A stretch of DNA of 64,000 nucleotides from Agromyces sp. S2-1-8 (GTDB lineage: Bacteria; Actinomycetota; Actinomycetes; Actinomycetales; Microbacteriaceae), in contig NZ_JAJOLP010000001.1 in assembly GCF_021129215.1 (NCBI RefSeq), positions 868,001 through 932,000 of the forward strand. Reading direction: 5' to 3'. Within the stretch, counting starts at the first letter, position 1, and each line of letters opens with the position of its first letter. The notes under the pieces are model-generated. The model was not told the DNA's origin and did no database searches. It saw nothing but the letters and a program-made list of their open reading frames with translations. The position numbers and the translations under genes are program-made. This document shows positions 26,700-39,734 of this stretch, in pieces.

Positions 26700-27584
26700 A
26701 TGGCGGCTCACGATCTCGAGCATCTGCGCACCTTCCTCACCGTGCTGCGGGCGGGGTCGGTGAGCGAGGGCGCCCGCCTGCTCGGCCTCTCCCAAGCCAC
26801 CGCGAGCGCGCACGTGCAGGCGCTCGAGCAACGACTCGGCACCGCCCTGTTCGAGCGGACGCACGGCGGGGTCGTGCCGACGCCGCGGGCGGTGGCGCTC
26901 GGCCGCCGCATCGCCGGACACCTCGATGCGCTCGACGACGTGCTGGCGCCCGCCGTCGCCGGCGATGCGGTGACGATCGACCTCGGCGGCGCGGCCGAGT
27001 TCCTCGGCGAAGTCGTCGCGCCGAACATCGACCGGCTCGCCGACGCCTCGTCCGTGCGCGTCCGGATGCGGTTCGGACTCGCGGAACCGCTGCTCGACGA
27101 ACTGCGCGCGGGTCGCCTCGACCTCGTCGTGAGCTCGGTGCGCCCGGCGCAGCGCGGCCTCAGCGCGGCCCCGCTCGTCGACGAGGAGTTCGTGCTCGTC
27201 GCGGCGCCGGCGTTCCGCCCGGCCGGACTGCTCGCCGAGGCGGCGCTCGCCGAGATCCCGGTGCTCGCGTACGGCGAGGAGTTGCCGATCGTGCGACGGT
27301 ACTGGCGGTCGGTGTTCGGTCACCGGCCCGACGAGCTCCGCGTGCGCGCCGTGCTGCCCGACCTCCGGGCGATCCGAGCCGCCCTCGTCGCCGGCGCCGG
27401 GATGTCGGTGCTCCCGACCTACCTCGTCGCCCACGAGCTCGCCGAGGGCGAGCTCGTGGTGCTGCACGAGCCCGAGTTCGCCCCGCTCAACACGCTCTAC
27501 GTCGTGACGCGCGCGGGAGAGCTCGAGCGGCGCGAGCCGCTGCGGTCGATCGCGGCCGCGCTCCGCGAGATCTCGGCCGGCTGA
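26700..27584 (+). CDS. LysR family transcriptional regulator
   Basis: The 294-residue protein has an N-terminal winged helix (about 4-62: [20 protein letters not shown] followed by [17 protein letters not shown]). A periplasmic-binding-type effector domain from about residue 85 contains [20 protein letters not shown] and [17 protein letters not shown]. The ATG at 26700 has no ribosome site but a -10-like CAGAAT lies seven bases upstream, so it may be leaderless. It probably regulates the divergent Ddn-like oxidoreductase and itself; the effector is unknown. Confidence 0.85.
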   Translation: MAAHDLEHLRTFLTVLRAGSVSEGARLLGLSQATASAHVQALEQRLGTALFERTHGGVVPTPRAVALGRRIAGHLDALDDVLAPAVAGDAVTIDLGGAAEFLGEVVAPNIDRLADASSVRVRMRFGLAEPLLDELRAGRLDLVVSSVRPAQRGLSAAPLVDEEFVLVAAPAFRPAGLLAEAALAEIPVLAYGEELPIVRRYWRSVFGHRPDELRVRAVLPDLRAIRAALVAGAGMSVLPTYLVAHELAEGELVVLHEPEFAPLNTLYVVTRAGELERREPLRSIAAALREISAG

Positions 27585-27644
27585 ACCTCCGATGCGTTCG
27601 GGCTTCGGGCTTCGGGACGCCGGTGGGCACCGGCGCCGAGGGGT

Positions 27645-28355
27645 TCAGGCCGCGCGCTCGCCGAGGGCCTCGAGCAGGGCGCCGGCGACCGCCTCGCTCG
27701 ACTGGGGGTTCTGCCCCGTGATCAGGTTGCCGTCGCGCACGACGTGACTCGACCAGGCGGCACCGCCTTCGACGTGCGCGCCGCGCTCGGCCAGCGCCGA
27801 TGCGACGAACCACGGGGTACCCGCACCGAGCCCGCCGGTGCGTTCCTCCTCGTCGGTGAACACGGTGAGGGCCCGGCCGGCGAAGGCGAACCCGCCGTCG
27901 GCGAGCGTCGCGCTGAGCAGGGCCGCCGGACCGTGGCAGAACGGCGCGATGAGCACGCCGGCGCGGTCGGCCGCGACGAGGGCGGCGCCGACGGCGGGGT
28001 CGTGCGCGAGGTCGACCATCGGACCGTGGCCGCCCGGCAGCACGAGCGCGTCGTAGGCGGCGGCGTCGAGCTCGCCGATCGCCGCCGGTGCGGCGAGCTC
28101 CGCGGCGATCGACTCGAGGTAGCCCCGGAACTCCTCGATCTTGGCGGCGTCGCCCACGATCTCCGGCGACAGCGAACCGGGGTCGACGGGCGCCGGGGCG
28201 CCGCCGGGCGTCGCGAGCGTGACCTCGGCTCCCGCCGCGGTGAGCGCGCGGTGGGCGACGACGAGTTCCTCCGCCCAGAATCCGGTCGGGTGGGTGCTGC
28301 CGTCGGCGAGCTCGATCGCGTCGGCGGCGGTGACGATCATGAGGATGCTGGTCAT
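27645..28355 (-). CDS. DJ-1/PfpI family protein, HchA/Hsp31-like
   Basis: The 236-residue protein shows the DJ-1/PfpI fold with the nucleophile-elbow cysteine C140 in LIAPFCHGPAALL. An early ADGSTHPTGFWAEELVVAH contains the conserved Glu (E29 or E30) seen in Hsp31-type glyoxalase III and chaperone proteins. YDALVLPGGHGPMVDL around residue 104 supplies the oxyanion loop, and GNLITGQNPQSSEAV near the C-terminus is the usual family ending. It may detoxify methylglyoxal or repair glycated protein (family knowledge). A 24-bp palindrome (28402-28425) sits between it and the PucR gene upstream. Confidence 0.85.
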   Translation of the reverse strand: MTSILMIVTAADAIELADGSTHPTGFWAEELVVAHRALTAAGAEVTLATPGGAPAPVDPGSLSPEIVGDAAKIEEFRGYLESIAAELAAPAAIGELDAAAYDALVLPGGHGPMVDLAHDPAVGAALVAADRAGVLIAPFCHGPAALLSATLADGGFAFAGRALTVFTDEEERTGGLGAGTPWFVASALAERGAHVEGGAAWSSHVVRDGNLITGQNPQSSEAVAGALLEALGERAA

Positions 28356-28401
28356 GGGGTTCCTTTCGACGCCGACGAGTCTCCCTCCGAGGCATCCCCC
28401 G

Positions 28402-28425
28402 CCGGCATCGGAATTCCGATGGCGG
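28402..28425. promoter_or_regulatory. 24-bp near-perfect palindrome, candidate operator or terminator
   Basis: Centred on GAATTC, the core 28406-28421 (CATCGGAATTCCGATG) is perfect. The outer three bases on each side pair after a single mismatch. It lies 46 bp upstream of the DJ-1/PfpI start and just after the PucR stop at 28446. The lack of a T-tract and the exact symmetry suggest a protein-binding site rather than only a terminator. Confidence 0.4.
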
Positions 28426-28445
28426 GCATCGCCGGGCGCGCTGGC

Positions 28446-29882
28446 TCAGCGCTCGAGCGCCCGCAGGGCGAGCCACGCGGCGGCGCGATCGTCGGGGCTC
28501 GACAGCGACAGCCCCGACCGTTCCTCGATGCGGGCCAGCCTGGAGGCGAGCGTCTGCCGGTGCACGCCGAGGGTGGCGGCCGTCGTGCCGAGGGCGCCGT
28601 GCTCGGCGAGGTAGACGCGCAGGGTCTGCAGCAGCTCGCCGTGTGCGCCGTCGTCGTCGCGCAGGCCGTCGAGCAGTTCGCCGATGCGCGCCGTCCCGTC
28701 GCCGTCGAGTCGTTCGAGGACGTACGCCACGGTGGGCAGGGACCGGTACCGAACGACCGTGCGGGCATCGGCGACGGCGGCCTCGTGCGCCTGCCGTGCC
28801 TCGCCCGCGCTGCGGGCGAGGCCGTCGCCGGGAGCCGACGAGCCCAGGCCGAGGCGCAGCACGGCGCGGCCGTCGAGTGCGAACTCGTCGACGCGGCGGG
28901 CGAACGCGTCGACGTGGTCGTCGCGCAGGAATCCCAGCACGCGCTCGTGCGCCTCGGTCACGACGTGCACGGCGCCGAGTTCGTCGAGCCACCGCGTCAC
29001 GAGCCGTTCGAGGTCGACGGCCTTCGAGCGGCTCGAGAGGGCGAACGCCGTCAAGCTGCGTTCGCGCACCCCCCACCGCCCGAGCAGCGCGGATGCCTCC
29101 GCACCGCCCGCGAGCAGGGTGTCGACCATGACCGCACGGCCGAGGCGTTCGGTGCCCGTGTGGTCGTGGGTGCGCAGCACGAGGTCGAGCAGGGCGGCGA
29201 CCTGCGACGCGAGGTCGCGGCTCCGGCTCGTCGAGCCTTCGCGCGAGGCGATGACGAGGTGGGCGGTGAGGTCCTCGCCGGGCCCGACCGGGTGCACCTG
29301 CAGTCCTGGATGGCGCACCCGCACCGGCCGATTGAACGCGACCGCGATCGCATCCTGCACGTGCAGCCCGCCGGCGCCCGCGGTGGTGATCACTTGGCCG
29401 TGCACGTCGACGAGCACCGCCCAGCCGTCGATGCGATGCGCGAGCTCGGCGATCACGGCCTTCGCTCCGCCCCGGCGGGCGACCTGCGTGAGCACCTTCG
29501 TGCCGGTCGTCACGAGCCGGTCCTCGGCTGCCTGGTCGGTGGCCAGCAGCGCGACGAGCGTCGGGAGCAGGGCGTCGGGCGGCGTCGTCGCGCCGACGAT
29601 CGCCGTCGCATCGGCGTTCGCGACGGCTGCGCGCAGCTCTGCGGTGTCGCCGGTCGTCACGAGCACGGCGGCCGCGAGCTCGGCGGCCCGGTCGTCGCCC
29701 GCACCGATTGCGGCGGCGAGCTCGCCCGGCCGGCCGACGACGAGGGTGGCGAAGGCCGGATGGCCCACGACGGCGAAGTCGGCGAGCGGCACCGCGGAGT
29801 CGACGGGCACCGACCCGTCGAGACGCCCGGCCACGAGTTCGGCACCGACGTGCGCTGCGATGGAGTCGAGTCGGCGCGCCAC
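28446..29882 (-). CDS. PucR/CdaR-type transcriptional regulator
   Basis: The 478-residue protein has an N-terminal PucR-like domain (1-130), a central GGDEF-related domain (about 225-370) and a C-terminal helix-turn-helix at about 428-478 (LRVYLAEHGALGTTAATLGV, then HRQTLASRLARIEERSGLSL). That final module is diagnostic of the PucR/CdaR HTH family. The GTG start has a textbook TACAAT -10 six bases upstream, suggesting a leaderless message. Family members activate purine, sugar-acid or amine catabolic genes, so the divergent alcohol dehydrogenase-permease pair is the likely target. Confidence 0.88.
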   Translation of the reverse strand: MARRLDSIAAHVGAELVAGRLDGSVPVDSAVPLADFAVVGHPAFATLVVGRPGELAAAIGAGDDRAAELAAAVLVTTGDTAELRAAVANADATAIVGATTPPDALLPTLVALLATDQAAEDRLVTTGTKVLTQVARRGGAKAVIAELAHRIDGWAVLVDVHGQVITTAGAGGLHVQDAIAVAFNRPVRVRHPGLQVHPVGPGEDLTAHLVIASREGSTSRSRDLASQVAALLDLVLRTHDHTGTERLGRAVMVDTLLAGGAEASALLGRWGVRERSLTAFALSSRSKAVDLERLVTRWLDELGAVHVVTEAHERVLGFLRDDHVDAFARRVDEFALDGRAVLRLGLGSSAPGDGLARSAGEARQAHEAAVADARTVVRYRSLPTVAYVLERLDGDGTARIGELLDGLRDDDGAHGELLQTLRVYLAEHGALGTTAATLGVHRQTLASRLARIEERSGLSLSSPDDRAAAWLALRALER

Positions 29883-29888
29883 GACTCG

Positions 29889-29894
29889 ATTGTA
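29889..29894 (-). promoter_or_regulatory. -10 box TACAAT for PucR gene, leaderless
   Basis: TACAAT on the minus strand ends six bases before the GTG at 29882. The regulator mRNA therefore probably begins at its start codon. Confidence 0.55.
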
Positions 29895-29919
29895 CGAAAT
29901 GTCGATCAGCTCACGCTCG

Positions 29920-29966
29920 ACTCACACTTCTTCGCAATGACGTGAGTGGGGCGGCCTGCCTACCAT
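29920..29966 (+). promoter_or_regulatory. promoter and candidate operator of the dehydrogenase-permease operon
   Basis: TGACGT (29938-29943) and TACCAT (29961-29966) form a promoter with a 17-base spacer. An inverted repeat ACTCAC (29920-29925) / GTGAGT (29942-29947) overlaps the -35, a good position for a PucR-type regulator encoded divergently. A leader of about 45 bases then reaches the ATG at 30019 with its AAGGAG site. Confidence 0.45.
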
Positions 29967-30018
29967 CGCCATGCCCGGGCACGAGATCCCGCCCGGACGA
30001 GCGATCCGAAGGAGCATC

Positions 30019-31116
30019 ATGAAAGCCATCGTCTTCCGTCAGCCGGAGACGCCGATCGAGGTCGCCGAGGTCGACCTCGCCGCCCCGAAGGCCGGCGAGG
30101 TCCGCGTGAAGATCGCCGCGGCCGGGGTCTGCCACTCCGACCTGCACGTGAAGCGAGGGGAGTGGGACGCCCCGGCACCGCTCGTCATGGGGCACGAGGG
30201 CTCGGGCGTGGTCGTCGAGCTGGGCGAGGGCGTCACCTCGCTCGCCGTCGGCGACCACGTCGTGCTCAGCTGGGTGCCGCCCTGCGGCGAGTGCCGGTAC
30301 TGCCGTTCGGGCCACGAGGCCCGCTGCCAGAAGGTGGCGACGGTCGTCGCACCCAAGGGCGTGCTCTTCGACGGCACGTCGCGCCTCGAGCAGGCCGGCC
30401 AGCCGGTGCACCACTACCTCGGGGTCTCGTCGTTCGCCGAGGAGGTCGTCGTGCCGGCATCCGGTGCCGTGAAGGTGCGCGACGACGCCCCGCTCGACGT
30501 CATCGCCGTCGTCGGCTGCGCCGTCGCCACCGGCGTCGGTGCCGTGCTCAACACCGCCGCCGTCGAGCCCGGGGCGACCGTCGCCGTCATCGGCTGCGGC
30601 GGCGTCGGCCTCAATGTCGTGCAGGGCGCGAAGCTCGCGGGCGCCGAGCGCATCATCGCGATCGACGTGCTGCCCGAGAAGACGCAACTCGCCCTGCAGT
30701 TCGGCGCCACCGACCGCATCGATGCCTCGCAGGCCGACGCGGTCGAGCAGCTCTTCGAGCTCGTCCCCGACGGGGTCGACTACGCCTTCGACGCCATCGG
30801 CCGGACCGTGACCACCGAGCAGGCCATCCGCATGCTCGGTCTCGGCGGAGCGGCGGTCATCGTGGGCCTCCCGCCGACCGGTGCGAAGGCCTCGTTCGAA
30901 CCGCTCGTGCTCGCCGAGGCCGACCAGCGCATCCTCGGCTCGAACTACGGTTCGGTGCGCCCCTCGATCGACATCCCCGCGCTCGTCGACCGATACATGG
31001 ACGGCCAGCTGAAGCTCGACCCGCTCATCTCGGCGCGCCGCCCGCTCGCCGAGGCCGCCGAGGCGTTCGACGAGCTCGAATCCGGCGAGGCGCTGCGCAC
31101 GCTGCTCATCCCGTAG
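30019..31116 (+). CDS. zinc-dependent alcohol dehydrogenase (MDR family)
   Basis: The 365-residue enzyme has catalytic-zinc ligands C38 in AAAGVCHSDLH and H59-E60 in VMGHEGSGVV. A structural-zinc Cys cluster is PPCGECRYCRSGHEARCQ, and the Rossmann fingerprint is TVAVIGCGGVGLNVVQGA. The layout is closest to the class III or NAD/mycothiol-dependent alcohol/formaldehyde dehydrogenase group. It is followed by an amino acid/amine permease and divergent from a PucR regulator, which suggests catabolism of an amino alcohol or similar compound (inference). The ATG at 30019 follows AAGGAG with six-base spacing. Confidence 0.9.
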   Translation: MKAIVFRQPETPIEVAEVDLAAPKAGEVRVKIAAAGVCHSDLHVKRGEWDAPAPLVMGHEGSGVVVELGEGVTSLAVGDHVVLSWVPPCGECRYCRSGHEARCQKVATVVAPKGVLFDGTSRLEQAGQPVHHYLGVSSFAEEVVVPASGAVKVRDDAPLDVIAVVGCAVATGVGAVLNTAAVEPGATVAVIGCGGVGLNVVQGAKLAGAERIIAIDVLPEKTQLALQFGATDRIDASQADAVEQLFELVPDGVDYAFDAIGRTVTTEQAIRMLGLGGAAVIVGLPPTGAKASFEPLVLAEADQRILGSNYGSVRPSIDIPALVDRYMDGQLKLDPLISARRPLAEAAEAFDELESGEALRTLLIP

Positions 31117-31181
31117 CACCCGACGTCCCACCCGTTTCGACGCACCCCCACCCACCGCCCCGACTCATTGGAGAGTTGCCC

Positions 31182-32624
31182 ATGTCAGCCCCCACCCAGA
31201 CCGGCGCCCCCGCGTCGGCCCCCGTCGACGCCGGCCTCCGCCGCGGCGTCATGAGCGGGCCCGAGCTCGCCGCCCAGGCCATCGCCAACATCGCACCGAG
31301 CGCGGTCATCGCGTTCACCGCTGCCGGCATCTACATCGGCGCCGGCAACGGCACGATGCTCTCGTTCGTGCTCGCCACCCTGGTGATCCTCGCGGTCGGC
31401 TACTGCGTCGCCGTCTTCGCGAAGCGCCACGCCTCGGCCGGGTCGCTGTACACCTACGTCGCGAAGGGCCTCGGCCCGTTCGGCGCCTACCTCGCCGGTA
31501 TCGCGCTGCTCGTCGGTTGCTGGGGCATCGCCGCGGGTTCGCTCGGCGGCGCGGTCTCGTACATGAACCAGTTCCTCGTGCTCATCGGCATTCCCGCAGA
31601 GGGCCTCGGCTGGTCGATGGCGCTCGCCGTCGTGCTCGGCGGACTCGCCACGCTCTTCACGATCCGCGGCATCCGGCTGTCCGCGCGGGTCTCGCTCGTG
31701 CTCGAGCTCGTCTCCGTCACGATCATCCTGATCCTGCTCATCCTCGCGCTCGCCTGGGCCGGGCCGGCGGCGTGGGACCCGGCGCAGTTCTCGCTCGACG
31801 GGGTGCCCTTCCAGGGCGTCGCCGCGGGCATGGTGCTCGGCATCCTCGGCTTCGTCGGGTTCTCGTCGGCCGATGCGCTCGGCCGCGAGGCGAAGAACCC
31901 GTACACCGCCATCCCCCGGGCGATCATGTGGAGCGCGGTCACGGTCGGCATCCTCTACGTGTTCTCCGCGTACACGCAGATCGCGATCCTCGGCGAGGAC
32001 CTCGCCACGGTGGCGAGCCCGCTCGAGGCCATCGCGACGCAGATCGGCATGCCGACGTGGTTCGCCCCGATCCTCACCTTCGGCGTCGGCGCGTCGTTCT
32101 TCGCCGTCGTCGTGGCCCCGCTGAACGTCGTCGGGCGCATCATCTACGTCATGGGCAAGGAGGGGGTCGTCGCCGAGCGATTCGGCCGCACCCACGACAC
32201 GCACCTGACCCCGCACCGCGTGCTGCTCATCGCGGGCCCCGCGGCGATCGCGCTCGATCTCGTGCTGCTCGCGATCGGCGTGAACCCGATGGACATCGTC
32301 GTCTGGGTCGACACCTACGGCACCTACGGGTACATGGTGGCGTACGCGCTCGTCGCGATCGCCTGCGTCGCGTACACGCGCCGCGAGAAGATGCGCAACG
32401 GCCTCGTGTGGTTCTGCGCCGTCGTCTCGGTCGGTGCGATGGCGTACGTGTTCTTCGCGAACGTGTGGCCCGTGCCGGCGTGGCCGCTCAACGTGATCCC
32501 GTACCTGTTCCTCATCACGATGATCGCAGCGATCGCCTGGTACCTGCACCTCGCCAAGCGTCGGCCCGAGGTCATCGCCAACATCGGCAACACCGAGACG
32601 GACGCGCTCGAGGGCGTCGGCTAG
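31182..32624 (+). CDS. APC superfamily amino acid/amine permease
   Basis: The 480-residue protein has about 12 membrane helices. The first carries AAQAIANIAPSAVIAFTAAG, and the family segment GILGFVGFSSADALGREAKN (residues about 225-244) matches the APC-type consensus with its Glu-Ala-Lys-Asn pattern. The charged C-terminal tail is short. GGAGAG upstream of the ATG at 31182 supports the start, and the preceding gene is 65 bp away, so the pair probably forms one operon that ends at the terminator 32642-32676. The substrate cannot be read, but the neighbouring dehydrogenase and PucR regulator suggest an amine or amino alcohol. Confidence 0.85.
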   Translation: MSAPTQTGAPASAPVDAGLRRGVMSGPELAAQAIANIAPSAVIAFTAAGIYIGAGNGTMLSFVLATLVILAVGYCVAVFAKRHASAGSLYTYVAKGLGPFGAYLAGIALLVGCWGIAAGSLGGAVSYMNQFLVLIGIPAEGLGWSMALAVVLGGLATLFTIRGIRLSARVSLVLELVSVTIILILLILALAWAGPAAWDPAQFSLDGVPFQGVAAGMVLGILGFVGFSSADALGREAKNPYTAIPRAIMWSAVTVGILYVFSAYTQIAILGEDLATVASPLEAIATQIGMPTWFAPILTFGVGASFFAVVVAPLNVVGRIIYVMGKEGVVAERFGRTHDTHLTPHRVLLIAGPAAIALDLVLLAIGVNPMDIVVWVDTYGTYGYMVAYALVAIACVAYTRREKMRNGLVWFCAVVSVGAMAYVFFANVWPVPAWPLNVIPYLFLITMIAAIAWYLHLAKRRPEVIANIGNTETDALEGVG

Positions 32625-32641
32625 ACACCGCTGCGACCACC

Positions 32642-32676
32642 CGACGGCGCCCCTCCGACCAGGAGGGGCGCCGTCG
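32642..32676 (+). terminator. intrinsic terminator after permease
   Basis: A perfect 15-bp G+C-rich stem (32642-32656 with 32662-32676, loop GACCA) begins 17 bases after the permease stop. It isolates the rRNA operon from upstream transcription. Confidence 0.85.
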
Positions 32677-32946
32677 ACGTGTCTCCGGCACGCAGCCGGC
32701 TGCGGGCGCGGCGACCGCGGCGGAGCCGTGCGTCGCCGGAGGCGCGATGACGGGTGGATGTCGCGCCCGGATGCCGCCGGCCCGGCCATGCCGGACGGGC
32801 GCGACACGCCCGGGATGCACGGCCGATTTGTCGCATCGGGACCCTGCCGCGTAGATTCTTTCTTGTCGCCACGGCGGAGCGGAAAGCGAGAAGCAGACCG
32901 GCCGCGAAGACGATGATCTTAGCCAAATAACCTCGAAGGCGCAGTA

Positions 32947-32975
32947 TTGCGACTCGGTGATTTCAAGCCTAAGAT
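32947..32975 (+). promoter_or_regulatory. rRNA operon promoter (P1)
   Basis: TTGCGA (32947-32952), a 17-base spacer and TAAGAT (32970-32975) form a good sigma-70-type promoter about 320 bp upstream of mature 16S rRNA. A second -35-like TTGACA at 33072 may mark another promoter. Confidence 0.6.
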
Positions 32976-33124
32976 GAAACCTCACCTCAATTGATGTCAC
33001 GGCCTCCGGGTTGGTGACTCGAACGCGTGTGATCCGATCGTGTATCGGAGGCCGGCGAAGAGGTGGTATGGTTGACAGGTTGCCCTGAGGGCAGGTCGAG
33101 AGACTGAAACTCGGGTGCGTCCGT

Positions 33125-33148
33125 TCCTTGAGAACTCAACAGCGTGCA
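33125..33148 (+). other. 5' arm of 16S rRNA processing stalk
   Basis: This 24-base segment, including GAGAACTCAACAGCGTGCA, is nearly complementary to 35006-35029 in the 16S-23S spacer, with only a few wobble or mismatch positions. The pair would close a long helix around the 16S precursor, the usual RNase III substrate. The same arm is widely conserved in actinobacterial rRNA leaders. Confidence 0.7.
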
Positions 33149-33296
33149 CTATGTTCAATGCCAATTTATTGAACCCCAGCCGGTCTTTGGATCGGTGGGA
33201 TTCCTTTGATTGATGGACAATTTGATTTTTTGAAGTCAGTTGTTTCTCTGTCAGTGATTTGAACTCCTCGATGCCTTTGGGTGTTGGGAACCATTT

Positions 33297-38387
<5,091 letters not shown>

Positions 38388-38448
38388 TCACTACACCCAC
38401 ACGATTTGAACTCATTCAAGTAAAGGCCGTGTGCGTGGCCCTGATGAC

Positions 38449-38475
38449 TCGCGTCCACTCTGTGGTTCCCAACAG
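38449..38475 (+). other. 3' arm of 23S rRNA processing stalk
   Basis: The segment, including GCGTCCACTCTGTGGTTCCC, is the near-complement of 35131-35157. It lies in the 194-bp 23S-5S spacer, which has no other feature except a small GTGTG/CACAC-rich hairpin near 38505-38530. Confidence 0.75.
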
Positions 38476-38581
38476 ACGGAAACACAAACTCAACACAGAA
38501 CAAACACACCCCACACCAAGGGGTGTGTACACCGAGACCACCAAACCCACCCACCAAGGGTGAACACGGTTTGGTCCTAGA

Positions 38582-38699
38582 GTTTCGGCGGCCATAGCGC
38601 GAGGGAAACGCCCGGACACATTCCGAACCCGGAAGCTAAGACTCGCAGCGCCGATGGTACTGCAGGGGGGACCCTGTGGGAGAGTAGGACACCGCCGGA
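38582..38699 (+). rRNA. rrf: 5S ribosomal RNA
   Basis: Identified from GTTTCGGCGGCCATAGCG at the 5' end, CCCGGACACATTCCGAACCC in loops B-C and GGGAGAGTAGGACACCGCCG at the 3' end; the terminal arms pair as GGCGG/CCGCC. Length about 118 nt, ends good to two or three bases. Confidence 0.95.
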
Positions 38700-38709
38700 C
38701 ATTCTTTCG

Positions 38710-38745
38710 AGAAGAGCCGCCAGCAGAGATGCTGGCGGCTCTTCT
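38710..38745 (+). terminator. rRNA operon terminator
   Basis: A 16-bp stem (38710-38725 with 38730-38745, loop GAGA) followed by TGTTT closes the operon right after 5S rRNA. It is one of the few terminators here with a partial T-tract. Confidence 0.9.
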
Positions 38746-38803
38746 TGTTTAACGCCCCGTCTGCCCCGAGCCCAGTGCTCGATTCAGTTCGGAGTGCGTA
38801 GCG

Positions 38804-39721
38804 CTACCGCGGAAGCAGTCTGGTGCGCACCGCCAGCGCTGCGCACGCGACGACCGCGAGCCCGCCGAAGAGGGTCGGCCAGCCGATCGGCTCGTTCAGG
38901 AGGAGTGCGGCCCACCCGATGTTCATGACCGGCTGTACGAGCTGCACCTGGCTGACCTGGGCCATCGGGCCGATCGCAAGGCCGCGGTACCAGGCGAAGA
39001 AGCCCAGGAACATGCTGACGACGGCGAGATAGGCGAAGGCCAGCCACTCGGCCGGTGTCGCCGCCGGCGGCTGCTGCGCGACCGAGACGCCGGTGAAGGC
39101 GAGCATGAGCGGAGCGGAGACCACGAGCGCCCACGAGACCGTCTGCCACGAGCCGAGCTCCCGCGCGAGCAGGCCGCCCTCGGCGTAGCCGATCGCCGCG
39201 GCGATGACGGCGCCGAACAGCAGCAGGTCGGACCACTGCAGCCCGCCGAGCCCGCCGTGCTGGAGTGAGGCGAACGCGATCGCCGCGATCGCCCCGAGGC
39301 CGGCGAAGAGCCAGAACGACCGCGCCGGCCGCTCCTTCGCCCGGATCACGGCTGTCACCGCGGTCGCCGCCGGCAGGAGGCCGACGACGACCGCGGCATG
39401 ACTCGCAGGGGCCGTCGTGAGCGCGAACGAGCTCAGCAGCGGGAATCCGACGACGACGCCGCCCGCGACGATGGCGAGGCGAGCCCATTGCACGGCGGTC
39501 GGCCAGTGCTGACGCGTGAGCGCGAGGGCGGTCGCTGCCAGGGCGGCGGCGACGACCGCGCGCGCCGATCCGATGAAGAGCGGCGAGAGCCCGCCGACCG
39601 CGACGCGCGTGAACGGCAGCGTGAACGAGAAGGCGGTGACACCCAGGAGCCCCCACCAGAGTCCGGCGCGCCCTGAAAGCACTGTCGTCGAACGATGGAT
39701 AACGCTACTCTGGCCTGTCAT
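38804..39721 (-). CDS. EamA/DMT family transporter
   Basis: The 305-residue protein has ten hydrophobic helices in two EamA repeats. The first begins at about residue 20 (AGLWWGLLGVTAFSFTLPFT), and the second carries VSMFLGFFAWYRGLAIGPMA and VMNIGWAALLLNEPIGWPTL, the typical conserved end of DMT exporters. The ATG at 39721 overlaps the divergent regulator's ATG in the sequence CATG. A GTG at 39682 is an alternative start that would lose 13 residues. The shared palindrome at 39704-39734 makes it the probable target of that MocR regulator, by analogy with pyridoxine- or amine-related efflux or uptake pairs. Confidence 0.85.
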   Translation of the reverse strand: MTGQSSVIHRSTTVLSGRAGLWWGLLGVTAFSFTLPFTRVAVGGLSPLFIGSARAVVAAALAATALALTRQHWPTAVQWARLAIVAGGVVVGFPLLSSFALTTAPASHAAVVVGLLPAATAVTAVIRAKERPARSFWLFAGLGAIAAIAFASLQHGGLGGLQWSDLLLFGAVIAAAIGYAEGGLLARELGSWQTVSWALVVSAPLMLAFTGVSVAQQPPAATPAEWLAFAYLAVVSMFLGFFAWYRGLAIGPMAQVSQVQLVQPVMNIGWAALLLNEPIGWPTLFGGLAVVACAALAVRTRLLPR

Positions 39722-39734
39722 GAGTCAGAGTAGC
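39704..39734. promoter_or_regulatory. palindromic operator overlapping two divergent leaderless promoters
   Basis: GCTACTCTG (39704-39712) and its exact complement CAGAGTAGC (39726-39734) flank 13 bases that contain both start codons. Each arm also contains TACTCT, a -10-like hexamer placed eight bases (plus) or five bases (minus) before the respective ATG. Arm centres are 22 bp apart, two helical turns. A regulator bound here would block both promoters and both starts. Confidence 0.6.

Larger units (their letters stand above)
32677..33296 (+). other. intergenic region and rRNA operon leader, no coding gene
   Basis: This 620-bp stretch has no convincing gene on either strand. Its first half is G+C-rich; from about 32900 the composition becomes markedly A+T-richer, as expected for rRNA promoter and leader DNA. 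It contains one clear promoter (32947-32975), a second TTGACA at 33072-33077 whose -10 is unclear, and the 5' arm of the 16S processing stalk (33125-33148). T-rich and A-rich tracts just before the 16S 5' end are part of the precursor leader. Confidence 0.7.
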
